Notes: generated from the sequence alone by a model not told the origin. Positions 18,834 through 31,404 are shown, counted from the stretch's first letter. The stretch is 64,000 nucleotides of DNA from Mansonella perstans (GCA_037074765.1 JBAMDO010000110.1:1-64000), one strand, 5' to 3'. Numbers and translations: made by a program.

Positions 18834-21800
18834 ATGCAGCAATATGATCCAACAACAACAACAACCACTACTACTACTGCACTAACAACTTCTGCCGCGA
18901 CTACTATAACTGCTACTACTACTATTAATACAGCTACTACTATTGCAAAAGCAATGTCACACATTTGTAGCATTCATTTCCACTTGGTAGCTGGAGAAAC
19001 ACCACTGAAAACAATGAATGACAATGAAGCAAAATGTAAGAGAAATTTGCAAAAAAAGAAATTAGTTAACTTAATTTTTTTTAATAAAGCAGAAATGAAA
19101 TGATGAAATATGTGCAGTAATTTTTGCAGTATTTCATTTTGCAAATTAAACACAAATTTTCAAACTTTTTAATTTCTTTTTCCAAAAATATTTTTTATTT
19201 CTAATAAAAATTATGCAATTGTCAAAAAAAAAATGAAAAATTAAAAATTTTTTGTCTCTATAATCAATAAATTTTAACAATTTTTTTTTCACCCAGATTT
19301 CCCATTGTTCCTTTTTCTTTGTTTTTTTGTTTATTTGTTTTAGCAACAAGTTACTTTCCGACTAATCAACAAAATTATTCGAGTAGTAAAAAAAAAAAGT
19401 ATGTCTTACATCACTTACCGAACGATACGGCAATAATCGATATGTTGGATACGGTTTTGCAGATATGCTGATTTATAAAAATTTTATTTGGAAATTGTTA
19501 AATTGATACATATTACCGTTTAGCTTTTTTCTTCAAATTCACTACCACAAATGAGTTACACCAGTATCAAATCGGAAATATTGAAGACATGGAGACATTC
19601 ATGATGCTGTTGTTTCGTTTGAAATTACCCTTAAAATCCAATGCCAAAGAGAGAAGATATCGCAAAAGTTCCTGCACTATCTACATCACCTAAGCAAACT
19701 TACCGTTGCATATGATCATACGTATGATCAATATCATTATATGCAATCACATTCACCTACTGTATTGGTTTTGTTAGTCTTTGTTACTCATAAGAGAATC
19801 TGTGTCAAACGTGAATGTAATCCTACAAATTATCGTTCGCAAAGCCAAGCCATAATAATAATGAAAAAATGTTAAATTTTTATCAAAATGATAATCTGTT
19901 AAAGCGTATGTGTCATTGCAGCTAATAGTATTAGCTATAAAATTAATAAGAAATGTTATTTCATTAAATTACACTTTTTTTGATTCAAAAATCAATAAAT
20001 TTTAATTTATTGAAAAGATTCTTGAAAATTACATCAAATTATTTTTTTTTTTTTTTTTTTTTTTAAGGAACTGAAATCATTTTTACATTCAAACTATAAA
20101 ATATAATATCGTTCAAATTTAGTTTCACTTGCTTCAAAAACAATACAAACTCAAATTCCACCAAAAATTCCATCAGTTTTACAACAACAACTTCAATCAA
20201 CATCGACACCAATGCATCGCGATAAATGGTCTACTAAAGTGGAATTTTTACTAGCAGTGATCGGTTATGCGGTTGATCTTGGTAATATCTGGAGATTCCC
20301 ATCAACATGCTATAAATATGGCGGGGGTATTTCCATTTTCTGTTTTTTTTGTCCTCTCTTCCTTTTCTTTTCTCTCTTTTTCGCCATGCTTTAGATAATT
20401 ACAATTTTAGATTTTGGTGCTAATTTTGACATGATGAAACATTTAAAATATGTTAAATATATGTGTTAGAAGTTTTTTTAAATATTAAGAAAGAATATCT
20501 TATTTTCTTTTATTGATACTTTCAATTATTTCATATTTGAAAATATAAATTATTCAAATTCACGTGAATCTACGTGTGCGAATGTAAATCATTTAAATTC
20601 ATCTGGTAAAAATGGAAATGATTCAAAACGATCGGTAAACCTACTTGTTGATTATGCAAATTAGGATGATTTGAAAAAAATCATACAGAAGAGTTTAGCA
20701 AAATTTCAAATAATTTATTCAAACAATTCAAATAATTTAATTTTCCCAACACTAAATGAAAAAAATTAATATAACATTTAATAATGGTTAAATTACATAT
20801 TTTCGATATAAAACGAGTTATTATTTAAAAAGATTAATCAATCAGTAAATTAATCAATTAATGAATAAACCACTTCATCAATAAAATAATGAAAATCGTC
20901 CTATAGGCGCATTTTTGATACCATATTTCATAATGCTATTTATTGGTGGTTTACCGGTATTTTACATGGAATTAGTCCTCGGACAATTTCATCGTTCTGG
21001 TTGTATAAGTATTTGGAAAAAGATTTGTCCAATGTTCAAAGGTAAGAAGTAAAATTCTTTTCATTTGCATTCGTAAAAAATACTAAATTTTAATCTCACA
21101 ACATTCAATTAAATATAATTTTCAAAAAAAAAAAGTGAAAACTTTTGTTATCAAATTAATTTCAATTAGTTCGATTTTTTTCCTATTAATTTCATTATTT
21201 TTTGAAAAAATACAATAATAAATTATTACAGGTATCGGTTATGGTATATGTTTCATATGTACATTTATTGCTTGTTTCTATAATGCTATTATTGCACATG
21301 CTCTATACTACTTATTCAGTTCTTTGCAGGTAAAATTTTTCATTAAATTTTAAAATGATTTTTATGGAGTTTCCACTTTAAAGTAAGCAAGAAATTAAAA
21401 AGAAAAACGAATTTTCAAATCTTTCAGTAATTATTTATTAATTAACTTGAGCTTTTTTATGTCAAAATTTAGTAATCAAAAAATGCCAAGTCAATAATGC
21501 CATCATTTGTTGTTACGACGAGGAAAAAAAATTTCCGCCAATAATTTATTTTTACATTTTTGCTACATTTGAAATTATTTTGTTAAATTTATATTTTGAT
21601 TCATTGTTAAAGTTATTGCTATTATTAACATCATCATTATTTTACCATTATTATAGATTACTATTGCCGCTATTATTATTAGTAGTAGTAGTTATTGCTT
21701 TGCTTTTCTGTTACAAATATTTTGATGGGACCATTTTACAATCGGATTTGTTATGTTATTATTATCACCATTATTAATGATAAAATAATAATAATTATTA

Positions 21801-24608
21801 ATATTATTGATGATTATTACATTACCTTTTATTTTTATTATAATTTTTTAATTATTTATTACTCGCCTCTTTTTTATAACAATTGCAGCATTATTATTAA
21901 TCATTGTACTATTTTTTTGTTTGTTGATACCATTTTATAGTCGGAAGTACCGTGGAAAACCTGCAACAATCCATGGAACACACCACTGTGTGCAATTAAT
22001 TTAAACGATTCAAATGCTACCACTGCAACCAATCTAAGCGGAAAATTACGGATGCCTTCTGAGGAATTTTTCTTGTTGGTTTAGCGTTTGAAGCAATGCT
22101 TTATAATAATTAATAACAGAAAATGTTCCTGTCGAGACGTTTAAAAATCATTTTAAAATTTTTAAAATTATTACCTTGTTTTTGTTTTATTGTTAACGAA
22201 GATTGAAAAATTTTTTTACCCTCATTTCGATTTTTTTTCTGTTTAAAGTAGACTGTTCGATTGGATTAAAATTAGCTATATTTAAATGAATTTTATGTTT
22301 TAATGCAAAAAATAATTCATTTCCATAAATTATAATAAATGAATGGTTTGGAAACGTAAATTACTTTTTTTTGAGAGGAGAATTTATTTCTGAAAATTTC
22401 AAATATCAAAACTTTTATAATATGATTTTCATGTGTCAATTAGGCTGGGATTAAACAGCACTGCAGCAATTCAACTAATTAATTCAATTATTTCGATTAG
22501 ATTATAATTAGTTAGATTGCGTTTTTCTTTTCCTCTATTAATAATTTTTAAAAAATACGAAAAAAAAATGATGCGAAAGTTTTTTGATCAGATTTAATGT
22601 GCTAGAAGAAAATTATTCCCGTGGTTTCGATGATATCGGTAATATTAAGCCATCATTAGCTCTCTGTCTTGCCGTTGTTTTCATTCTTGTCTATTTTGCC
22701 GTTTGGAAAGGACCACGAAGTACCGGTAAAGTATGTTTGTTTTGCATTCATTTTTTTTTTATATTTTTAAAAATTACTCTTTAATTAATAAACACAATAC
22801 GACTTATAAAATTTCCAAATACCAATGTATATCATCAAAAATATGCAGGAATCAAATCAATTGTACCATGATTTTTTGTTAGCATTTAGCAATAAAATTG
22901 TTGGTTGCTTCCTTCCGTGTGCTAATTTTAATTAACATTTTACTTTTTTATTGAACTTACACAAAACTCTTTAATAAATCAATCTGCATCCTAGCAAAAG
23001 CACAAATGTTTGAGCTATAAACTATTTCAAGTATATGCCGAAAAATTCAGTACATTTCGGATAGATCAATTAAAACATTGTTTTATATAAAGGATAATAA
23101 AGTTTTAAGTTTACTACTGTCATTGAGTCTAAATTAAACTAGTTATGCAATGCAAAAATTAATTTTCAAAAATTTAACAAAAAATTTTAACAGTACGTAT
23201 GGATAACAGCTACTGCACCATATGTAATTTTATCCGTACTGTTTGTACGTGGAATTACTTTACCTGGCGCATCAAATGGAATTTATTATTATTTGATACC
23301 AGACTTTCAAATGCTTCTTAACATTGACGTTTGGACGGCAGCTGCGACACAGATTTTCTTCTCACTTGGTCCTGGATTTGGTGTATTATTTGCATTAAGT
23401 AGTTATAATGATTTTCAAAATAATTGTTATCGGTATGTTTTCTTTTTTCTGAAAGAAAACAACAAAAAATGAAATGAGAATTTCCATAAACACAAGAGAT
23501 AAAAGCACAAAGGGGTGTTATTCCTTAAAGAGAAGTTAGTTTTCGATTTTCAGAAACACTACCTTAAAATTATCAATAATTAAAATTGTAAGGCATTTGT
23601 ATTTTTAAGAGATATACATAATTTGCAGAATTTTCAAATATTATTTTAAAACCATTTTTAAGTATTATTTTAAATTTGTCCTTGAAAAATATGTTCCTCT
23701 CATAATTAAATAATTAACTGAATTGAATTAAAGACGTAATATTGTCAATAAATTCAAATAATAATTTAAATTATAGGATCTTCTTGATAAATATATAAAT
23801 ATATGTGTCACGCAACTAAATTAGTAATTTAAATTGAATTAAATTTAAATATGATCATTGTAGAATGGTTTTTTTCTAAAAAAAATGAAACATTGAATTG
23901 AAATTTAAATTTTAAATTAAAAATCACATTGTTATATGCAGTGATACATTGGTGACAGCATTTATTAATTGTGGTACATCAATTTTTGCCGGTTTTGTAA
24001 TCTTTTCAACACTTGGCTATATGTCAGCCATAACAAATTTGCCAATTGATGAGGTTGTTGGGGACAATGATGCAAATATTATATTTATCGTTTATCCACA
24101 AGCAATTGCTACAATGTCATACGCAAATTGCTGGTCATTCTTATTTTTTATCATGTTAATTACTCTTGGCATCGATAGTACGGCAAGTTTTTTTAAAAGC
24201 CTTAAGGCTTTTCTTTGGCGATATTTAAAATTATTTTTTTTTAGATTTGATGAATGACATACAATAATTATATTACGGAAAAAACAATTTTTTAGAAAAA
24301 TTACTCTTACTTTAAGTTTTCATATTACTTTTTTGTATATTATAATTTAAAAATTTGGATTTATTTTTTTTTGAAATAAAGTTAGCGATTTTTAAAGAAA
24401 AGAAAACTTTTGAAAACTTCGAAGTTTTTTTTTTGTAAAAAAATTTCATATACAAAAGTTATATGATTTTTTTTTTAGAAGCGGGATCTTCTTAACCCAC
24501 TGTGTTTATCAAGCCCGTTCCCTTTGGCTGTGATTATGCTAGACAGTTTCGCTAGATAGGACAGTGGGGATCTCGTTAATCCATTCCTGCGCATCACGAA
24601 TTGGCGAT

Positions 24609-24665
<57 letters not shown>

Positions 24666-25938
24666 GTTGAATTTCTTCACAACAACTTTCGACAATTTTT
24701 TCACTTTTTATACAATTTTTAGTTCAGTGGAATTGAAGCATTAATTACGGGATTTTGTGATGAATATCCGGAAATTCTGAGAAGAAAACGTGAAATATTT
24801 GTAGGTGTCGTAATCATTGCCTATTATTTTGGTAGTCTTCCAACTGTCACTTATGTAAGTATCATTATCATTAAACTAATCTTCCTTTCTTACTTAATCA
24901 TTGTTTAATTAATAAGCGATAAATTAGTTTTTTTCTGGCATAATAATTATCAAGAAAAAAATGATAAAGTATTTTGATAGTAATATTCAAAAAGAATAAA
25001 AGCAAAAATGTTTAAATATAACTGTATTGAGTAATTTCTGTTTGTTTTTTCTTTTCAATACATATAAGTATGCTTTGTGAACTGAATTGTTAAAGGAGGA
25101 AAAGTTTTTTCCTTTATTTTAGGGTGGCAAATATGTTATAGCATTCCTTGATGAATATGGTGTATCATTATCGGTACTGTTTATTGTAATGTGTGAAATG
25201 GTTGCCGTTTGTTGGTTTTATGGAATACGACAATTTAGCCGAGATATACAACAAATGCTTGGATTTTATCCAGGAATATATTGGAGATTTTGTTGGACAT
25301 GTTGTCCAATTATCATAACTGTATATTTTTCATTCTTTTTCTTGCATAAATCTAGAATTTTTTTTTGAAGACTAAAAGAAATTATTCATTGGGAAACATC
25401 AGCCCAAAGTATTTTAATTTGTCTGTAATAGTAATTGCTATTTAATGTCCATAGATATATCTATCTGACAGTGTGGAAAAAATCAAATTTAAGGACCATA
25501 TTTTTTTTTTATTTCTTTCAGACAATTTTCCTATTGACCATTTATAAAACATCATTGGCACCAATGACCATTGGATCATACACATATCCGCAATGGAGTG
25601 TTTATCTTGGATGGTTCATACGATTAACATCAATTCTTAGTATCCCAATTTTTGCGATATACTATCTATGCAATGCTAAAGGAACCTTAAAACAGGTTAA
25701 AATTTTAAGAAATTTCAAATCAAATTTAAAAAAAATTGATATTCAAATTTTTCAATGTTTAAATAGAGTACATCACACGAAATATATATAGGTACAGCGT
25801 AAAATATTCTTGAAAGTATTAAAATAATGCAAAAATGTTATTTAGGAATTTAAAATTTAACATTTAAATCCTATAATTGATTGGTGATCGATATAAAGAA
25901 TAATTTAGCGTTGGCGATTTCTAATAAAACCACAATAA
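18834..25938 (+). CDS. mod-5: Sodium-dependent serotonin transporter (SLC6A4/MOD-5 type)
   Basis: SLC6 plasma-membrane transporter that clears serotonin using Na+ and Cl-. Exons: 18834-19035, 20123-20326, 20907-21041, 21232-21329, 21941-22074, 22592-22730, 23194-23432, 23942-24182, 24723-24854, 25123-25320, 25522-25695, 25909-25938; 641 aa. A Thr/Ala-rich cytoplasmic tail of about 100 residues precedes TM1, which reads [12 protein letters not shown], with Asp119 matching the amine-binding Asp98 of human SERT. Other SERT-like blocks are [34 protein letters not shown] (EL2 disulphide) with NDS/NAT/NLS sequons, [11 protein letters not shown], and LGIDSTFSGIEA in TM8. EL2, TM1 and TM8 fit SERT better than the dopamine or GABA transporters. 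Intron 8 uses a GC donor (ACG|GCAAGT). The last exon (RWRFLIKPQ) stops at TAA 25936-25938, yet the same frame stays open and coding-like to 26046. The start is inferred from an AACC-ATG context. Confidence 0.93.
24479..24680 (-). pseudogene. 28S rRNA fragment, antisense, inside intron 8 of mod-5
   Basis: Read on the minus strand, about 200 nt match the highly conserved eukaryotic large-subunit rRNA core: GTGAAGAAATTCAACCAAGC, then GGGTAAACGGCGGGAGTAAC, TATGACTCTCTTAAGGTAGC, CAAATGCCTC and finally GGGAACGGGCTTG. The central part and the 3' end (about 24479-24600) differ from the usual nuclear consensus, so this is a degenerate or foreign copy, not a working rRNA gene. The segment is far richer in G+C than the surrounding intron. 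It lies between the unusual GC donor at 24183 and the acceptor at 24722. Confidence 0.9.
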
Positions 25939-26046
25939 AATGGCACTGATCATTCACGGATATCATTATCAATAGCGCCATCAGTATCTAATGGCACCAA
26001 TGCGCCGGATAAAAATGATACTACAATCAGTACCCTCCGTTTATAG
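25939..26046 (+). other. In-frame coding-like extension behind the mod-5 stop codon
   Basis: After TAA (25936-25938) the mod-5 frame continues for 35 codons, reading NGTDHSRISLSIAPSVSNGT and then NAPDKNDTTISTLRL before TAG at 26044-26046. It is Ser/Thr-rich with mixed codons, ends in a Leu-Arg-Leu tail reminiscent of the SERT C-terminus, and is much less A/T-rich than true 3' flanks here. It could be the genuine tail cut off by a nonsense change, a readthrough product or an effect of a sequence error. Confidence 0.6.
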
Positions 26047-26260
26047 AAAATTATCTGAAAATTTTTAATATAATTGAAAAATTTTTTGTCATTTCTGATC
26101 TTACTGCAATATAATGAATCCTTATCAGTAATATGCTAAATTATCAACTGGAAAAATAAAAAAAATTCGACGAAACATCTTGGCAGCAATGTTAAATCAA
26201 AGAAATTTGCACATCAGTGCTACTAATAGATTTATTGAAAAACAAAACCATTAAGGCAAA

Positions 26261-26518
26261 AAATTTTGCACTGCGATGGATAATTGTACAATATTCATTT
26301 GCGTGATATTCTAAATTGTAATTTGTTTTGTTCAAAAGAAAGAATTTTTTTTTTTTTTATTCAATATTATTTATAATTAATATCTTAAATCTGTCAAGTA
26401 AATATATTTAAAATGCTTTTCATTAGGTTAGTTAGCATGTAGTGTTGCCAAACATGTTTTATTGTTTTTTTTCAATCTGTGTTTTTAGCAATGAAAATGA
26501 AAATTTCCATTTTCAATT
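26261..26518 (+). repeat. Left inverted-repeat arm
   Basis: Outer end AAATTTTGCACTGCGAT; inner end near AATTTCCATTTTCAATTT. Small substitutions and short indels (T-runs, GCCAAACATG versus GCAAAATATG) separate it from the right arm, so the duplication is old enough to have drifted a little. Confidence 0.85.
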
Positions 26519-28653
26519 TTTTGAGAAAATTTCTGAGAAATGAAGAAGAGAAGGAGAAAAGAACGAAAGATGGAATTTATATAGAAATATTCATCAATTT
26601 TAGATTTTTAAAGAGTTCGCTGATAGAAACAAAATTGCTAAATTTATTTTAATAGCAAAACATATTTCGAAATCATTACTTGATGAATTTCTTTAAAAAA
26701 AAGTATTGGAGAGCTTACAATATCCAGTTCACATAAGTTAAAGTAGTGATGATAATTCAAGGTAAATCTGCTGGCAGTTTGATAACAGCACTGAAATAGC
26801 GGAATTTATTTATGCCAATACGTAATCACATAAACTGTTCTTTGGACGGATAACAAAAAGTAATTTGTAATAAGAAGAATATAACTAATGTTAGTTTTAT
26901 CTGATATAGTGTAAATTCAAAAAGTCACTAGACGTAAATTCTATAGAAAATTTACCAATTAACAAATCGAGCAATGAAAATGAATTTCGATTAATTGATA
27001 ACTTTCAGTTTAGGCATGATTGCACAAAAAATAATCAATACTTATAATATTGCAAAAGGAAAATTTAATTATGTCATTAAATTCGAATTTTCTTATCAAC
27101 GTGGCTGAAATAACGAAATTATAGATGCCATTAAGTTCGAGAATCAGCTATTTGATTCGAAACAATTCTGAATAATTAGGAAATGATTTTTTAAGTGTCT
27201 CGAAAATTTTCTGAAGCCTTCTTCATCTTTCATAGAATAAATAACTTTTCAACCAAATGCAATAACATCTGTTAACCGTATCAAAAAAAAAGCCAAATCA
27301 CTGAGCCAAGTTATTGATTTGTCACTCCGGAATCTAGCGAGTAACTAATTCGCTGTCGCTTTCGTAAATTTTATTCCAATGCAAAAGCTTTTTCACATCT
27401 TTTTGATAGACTAAATTTTAGTTAAAATACACAATTTCATTCACTTATTAATGAGAAAAATTAAAAATGGGTTTTTTATTGCAAAAAGCGAAATTTTAAA
27501 TTTCTCTTTTTGACAAAGTTATAGATGGGTTTTTACGAAGTGAAAAATCACTTCCCAAATCAATAATATATTTTATCACAATTTCTATGCATTAGAACTA
27601 TTCCACCGTGTCATATTCCGGTAGCATATTGGCCGACAATTCCTCATACAGTTCACTGAAGTTCAACCTGTCGAAAAGTTATGTACTTGATAGTTACGAG
27701 TGCTGGACTAAATAACTTAAGTCTGATAATTCAGAATACAATATCTTGGCTAAAACCGACTGAGAAGTAATTTGACATAAGTTTATAGGACTTCAATATT
27801 ATGGACTAAATATTGTTATTTATGAATATTAAAATAGAAAGACCATCTTTTTCTTTTCCCTTTAATAACGGTAATATCTATGGAAACGCTAGAATTAAAT
27901 GTCGAATTGGTATATTCGATTTTGTTATACACGTTTGTCGAAGATTTTTCTATGGAATCATATTTTTAGAAGTTGGAATCGTCCAATGATCCGAGTAGAA
28001 AATAGATGCCAGTATGAAGTCTTTAATTGTGGTAGAATTTATCTCTAATGCTATTAGCCAATTTTTTTTCTGAATGCTGACATTTTTTTAGGTTTAAATT
28101 TTTTTTTCTGTTTTGAATATATTTCGGTTAACTCATTTCTGTAAGCTGATGAATTGATATCCTTTCATGCATAAAAAATTCCATCTTATATTCAAACCAC
28201 TATCTGTTCTGACAAAGATAACTCATTATCTTTCATCAATAGTAAATATTAGGAATAATAGTAATGTTTCAGTTCTTTTTTTTACTCTTCTCATCCTGTA
28301 TATATGCAATTCACCGTAATCCTTGTTGTTTTATTTCATTTCATCTCTATATACCAATACTATACCATTTGTTGGTATAATTGAAATTTTAGAGGTAAAG
28401 ATGAAATAATTGCCGCAAAAACATTATCATTAATGAAATAACAAGTTAGCGCAGTTTTAGCCAAGACCTTACATTCTAGATTTAGCCAAAATCTTGTATG
28501 CTATCAGTAATAATGAATTTCATTGAAAATTATTGATGGTAATATTTCAGTGACGTTTTAAGATTTTTTTTTATTCCTTGGCTAAGTAAAAGCAGTCGGA
28601 TTGCTTGACAAAATGTGAACAAATTTTATAACATATCGAATAACTAAAATCCT

Positions 28654-28912
28654 AAATTGGAAATGGAAATTTTCATTTTTATTGCTAAAAACACAGATTG
28701 AAAAAAATCAATAATGCATATTTTGCAACACTACATGCTAACTAACCTAATGAAAAGCATTTTAAATGTATTTACTTGACAGATTTAAGATATTAATTAT
28801 AAATAATATTGAATAAAAAAAAAAAAATTTCTTTCTTTCGAACAAAACAAATTACAATTTAGAATATCATGCAAATGAATACTGTACAATTATCTATCGC
28901 AGTGCAAAATTT
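28654..28912 (-). repeat. Right inverted-repeat arm
   Basis: Reverse complement of the left arm, running from AAATTGGAAATGGAAATTTT at the inner side to ATCGCAGTGCAAAATTT at the outer side. Confidence 0.85.
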
Positions 28913-29567
28913 ATTACTTATATATTAACTGTAAAATTGCAGTTTAAAGTTATCCTCTCATTAATGATTGGTGTTGCTGTTGTTGTTTTTCTGCTGTTGA
29001 AAAAAAAGAAAACTCATTAATTATCAGCCTCTCATTCATGACAGGTACAAAAAAGGGATACAGTATCATTAAATCATTATCATTAAATGTGCAATTACAA
29101 CGGTAAATGTCAACTTTATAATTGAAAGTTTTGTTTGATAGACAATTGCTCTATCAATTGGACAAAAATGATATGCCGTAACTAGTCTAATCTTTGAGTA
29201 AGGAATATAAAGCAGTGTGGACAACTTATTTATTATTGATTTTTTATTAATGATTACTTTAAGGATTCTGCATCAATGTTTTTTTTTTTTTTTTACAATT
29301 AAACCAATTTTGCTTAAAAATCAAAAAAAAAGTGATTGTTCATTTTTAAGCAAATTTATACAATAAGCTTCTCTTATATCTTTTTTAACCCTTGACCTTC
29401 AAGTTGGTAAATATGAAATGCATGTTTGTTATTAATTATCATGTGCATGAAAAGTGACCGAGCAGTTTTATTTATTTTAAAATCTACGCATGCAATTTAA
29501 ACTATTCGGGATTTCTATTCGGGATTTACTCCATTTTTCTGGAATATGCATGCAATACTTTCGACAG

Positions 29568-29958
29568 AATCGTGCTACATTTTTTTGTCGTGTTCAGGAT
29601 TAATAAAAAAGTTTAAATTGCATCGTGCTGCATTTTCTTATCGTGTTCAGGGTTAGTTTAAATTGCATCGTGCTGCATTTTTTTTTGTCATGTTCGGGAT
29701 TAGTTTAAATTGCATCGTGCTGCATTTTTTTATCGTGTTCAGGATTAGTTTAAATTGCATCGTGCTGCATTTTTTTATCGTGTTCAGGATTAGTTTAAAT
29801 TGCATCGTGCTGCATTTTTTTATCGTGTTCAGGGTTAGTTTAAATTGCATCGTGCTGCATTTTTTTATCGTGTTCAGGATTAGTTTAAATTGCATCATGC
29901 TGCATTTTTTTATCGTGTTCAGGATTAGTTTAAATTGTATCGTGCTGCATTTTTTTCC
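29568..29958. repeat. 45-bp tandem repeat, 8-9 copies
   Basis: The unit contains GTTTAAATTGCATCGTGCTG followed by CATTTTTTTATCGTGTTCAG. The anchor CATCGTGCTGC recurs at 29621, 29666, 29713, 29758, 29803, 29848 and, with one change each, at 29893 and 29938; a degenerate ninth copy lies at about 29569. Because the period is a multiple of three, long periodic frames appear on both strands (29663-30058 plus, 29653-29988 minus). These are best read as a by-product and not as genes. Confidence 0.93.
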
Positions 29959-30535
29959 CTGCAAGAAACATTCAATTGTGTGCTGCAAAAATGTACAAGT
30001 ATTGCAGCGAGCTGCTTTTCAGTTTAAATATTCAATGCGAGGGAAAAAGAATGATTAGCTTAATAGGATTGAGGGAAATCAATTTCATGCTTTCTATTGG
30101 TCATTTGATGGTCAAAAAGGTCACAGTGTTTCATTTACTATTGGTCATTCATTATATTGAATAGCCTACTAGTATGTTTCAAATATTTCACCCGCCAATA
30201 ATTTTCCTCTCACTGCTGCTACTGTCAGTCAGTCAATTCTAGTGTGTTTGCTGGGTCAACAGAGTTACTTGCAAAATAGAGGATTTCTCTGAATCTCTCC
30301 ACTAACCATCATCTTTCAATCACTTCTTCTCTTACACCTCTACATTTTCCTCATCTCTATCATTTTGTCAAATCTCCGCCTAAATCATAATATTTTCATT
30401 GTTGTCATTTCGCGCAGATATGCTGCTGTATTTTTAGTTTTTGGACCCAACCACGTGCTATCTACCTTTATCTTTTTCCCTTTTTGACCTCATTTATAGC
30501 AATACTTTTCTTTTTTCTTTTTCTTATCAACAATA

Positions 30536-30647
30536 GTAGCAATAGTAATTTGTATAGAACAGTAGTAGTAGTATTGGTTGTAGTACTGACAATTGTAAAT
30601 AATAGTAATAATGGTAGTGATAGTGGTAGTGGTAGTAGTAGTAATAA

Positions 30648-30694
<47 letters not shown>

Positions 30695-30970
30695 CTATTA
30701 GTAGTAGTAGTAGTAGTACTACCAGCAGTAGTAGTAGTAGTAGTAGCAGTGTATTATTATTATTAGAAGTAGTAGTAGTAGTAGCAGTAGTAATAGTACC
30801 ATTAGTAGTAGTAGTAATAGTAGTGCCAATAGTAGTAGTAGCAATAGTAATCGTAGTAGTAGTAAATACGAGTATAGCAGTAGGTAGTAATAATAATAGT
30901 AAGTAGTAGTAATAGTAATTAAATAGTAGTAGTAGTAGTTACAATGCAAGTAATAACATAAGTAGTAATA
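30536..30970. repeat. AGT/ACT trinucleotide microsatellite
   Basis: Over 400 bp of TAG/AGT units with interruptions (AAT, GGT, CAG, ATT). It produces serine-rich, valine-rich and tyrosine/leucine-rich frames on both strands, none of which resembles a protein family. Confidence 0.95.
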
Positions 30971-31404
30971 ATATTTGTTCACTCAACTTTCATCAAAGTT
31001 CGTTTAATTGATTAGCATTAACAGAAAAGATCATTTTAAATTATCACATCTCTCCTGTTTTTCTTTGTCAAGCATATATAGAATATTAGTTGTTGCAGTT
31101 TGATTTGTGGAACAATTTTTATTTTCAATTTGTGCTAAAAATTTTAGCATGACATCTGCATCTATAGCAGTTTGCAACCAATCAAATTAAGGCTATTAAT
31201 CTAATTATTCGTAGATTAGTCGTAAATTTGTAATACTTCAACTAAGAACTTCAACTCTTAAGTCTTCAATTATCTTATCACTCATTATATACCATTATAT
31301 GCTATTCTTGTTCAGTTTCAAAATTTTTTGAAAATTCGCTTCGTTTAGAACTTTCGGGTTTACATCGCACTACACTCATCGTACAATCACTAACAATCAT
31401 TGTT
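30971..31404 (+). promoter_or_regulatory. Upstream region of the HMG-box gene
   Basis: The 430 bp between the AGT microsatellite and the HMG start codon contain no open frame of note and must carry its promoter and 5' leader. No specific element could be named. Confidence 0.4.

Larger units (their letters stand above)
26261..28912. mobile_element. Putative non-autonomous DNA element (foldback/MITE-like) with about 258-bp terminal inverted repeats
   Basis: The left end (26261-26518) and the reverse complement of the right end (28654-28912) match closely along their length, starting AAATTTTGCACTGCGAT and including ATGCTTTTCATTAGGTTAGT and CAATCTGTGTTTTTAGCAAT. The interior of about 2.1 kb has no open frame of 60 codons or more, so no transposase is encoded. 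A target-site duplication was not evident. It may be a deleted transposon, a foldback element or a local inverted duplication. Confidence 0.7.

Noticed and set aside
18834..19103. Threonine-rich frame as simple repeat noise
   Set aside because: Considered and kept as mod-5 exon 1, because it ends in a good donor whose phase matches the exon carrying TM1; the start remains the least certain part of that model.
24479..24680. Bacterial (Wolbachia-type) 23S insertion
   Set aside because: The conserved core reads as the eukaryotic nuclear form (ATGACTCTCTTAAGGTAGCC) and not the bacterial one (ACGGTCCTAAGGTAGCG).
29568..29958. CRISPR-like repeat array
   Set aside because: The repeats are contiguous with no unique spacers, and the DNA is animal nuclear sequence.
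29653..30058. Long frames on both strands with a 15-residue repeat
   Set aside because: They are produced by the 45-bp tandem array, lack start context, splice sites and any family resemblance, and exist equally on both strands.
30484..30982. Serine-, valine- and tyrosine/leucine-rich frames
   Set aside because: They are translations of the AGT microsatellite in different frames.
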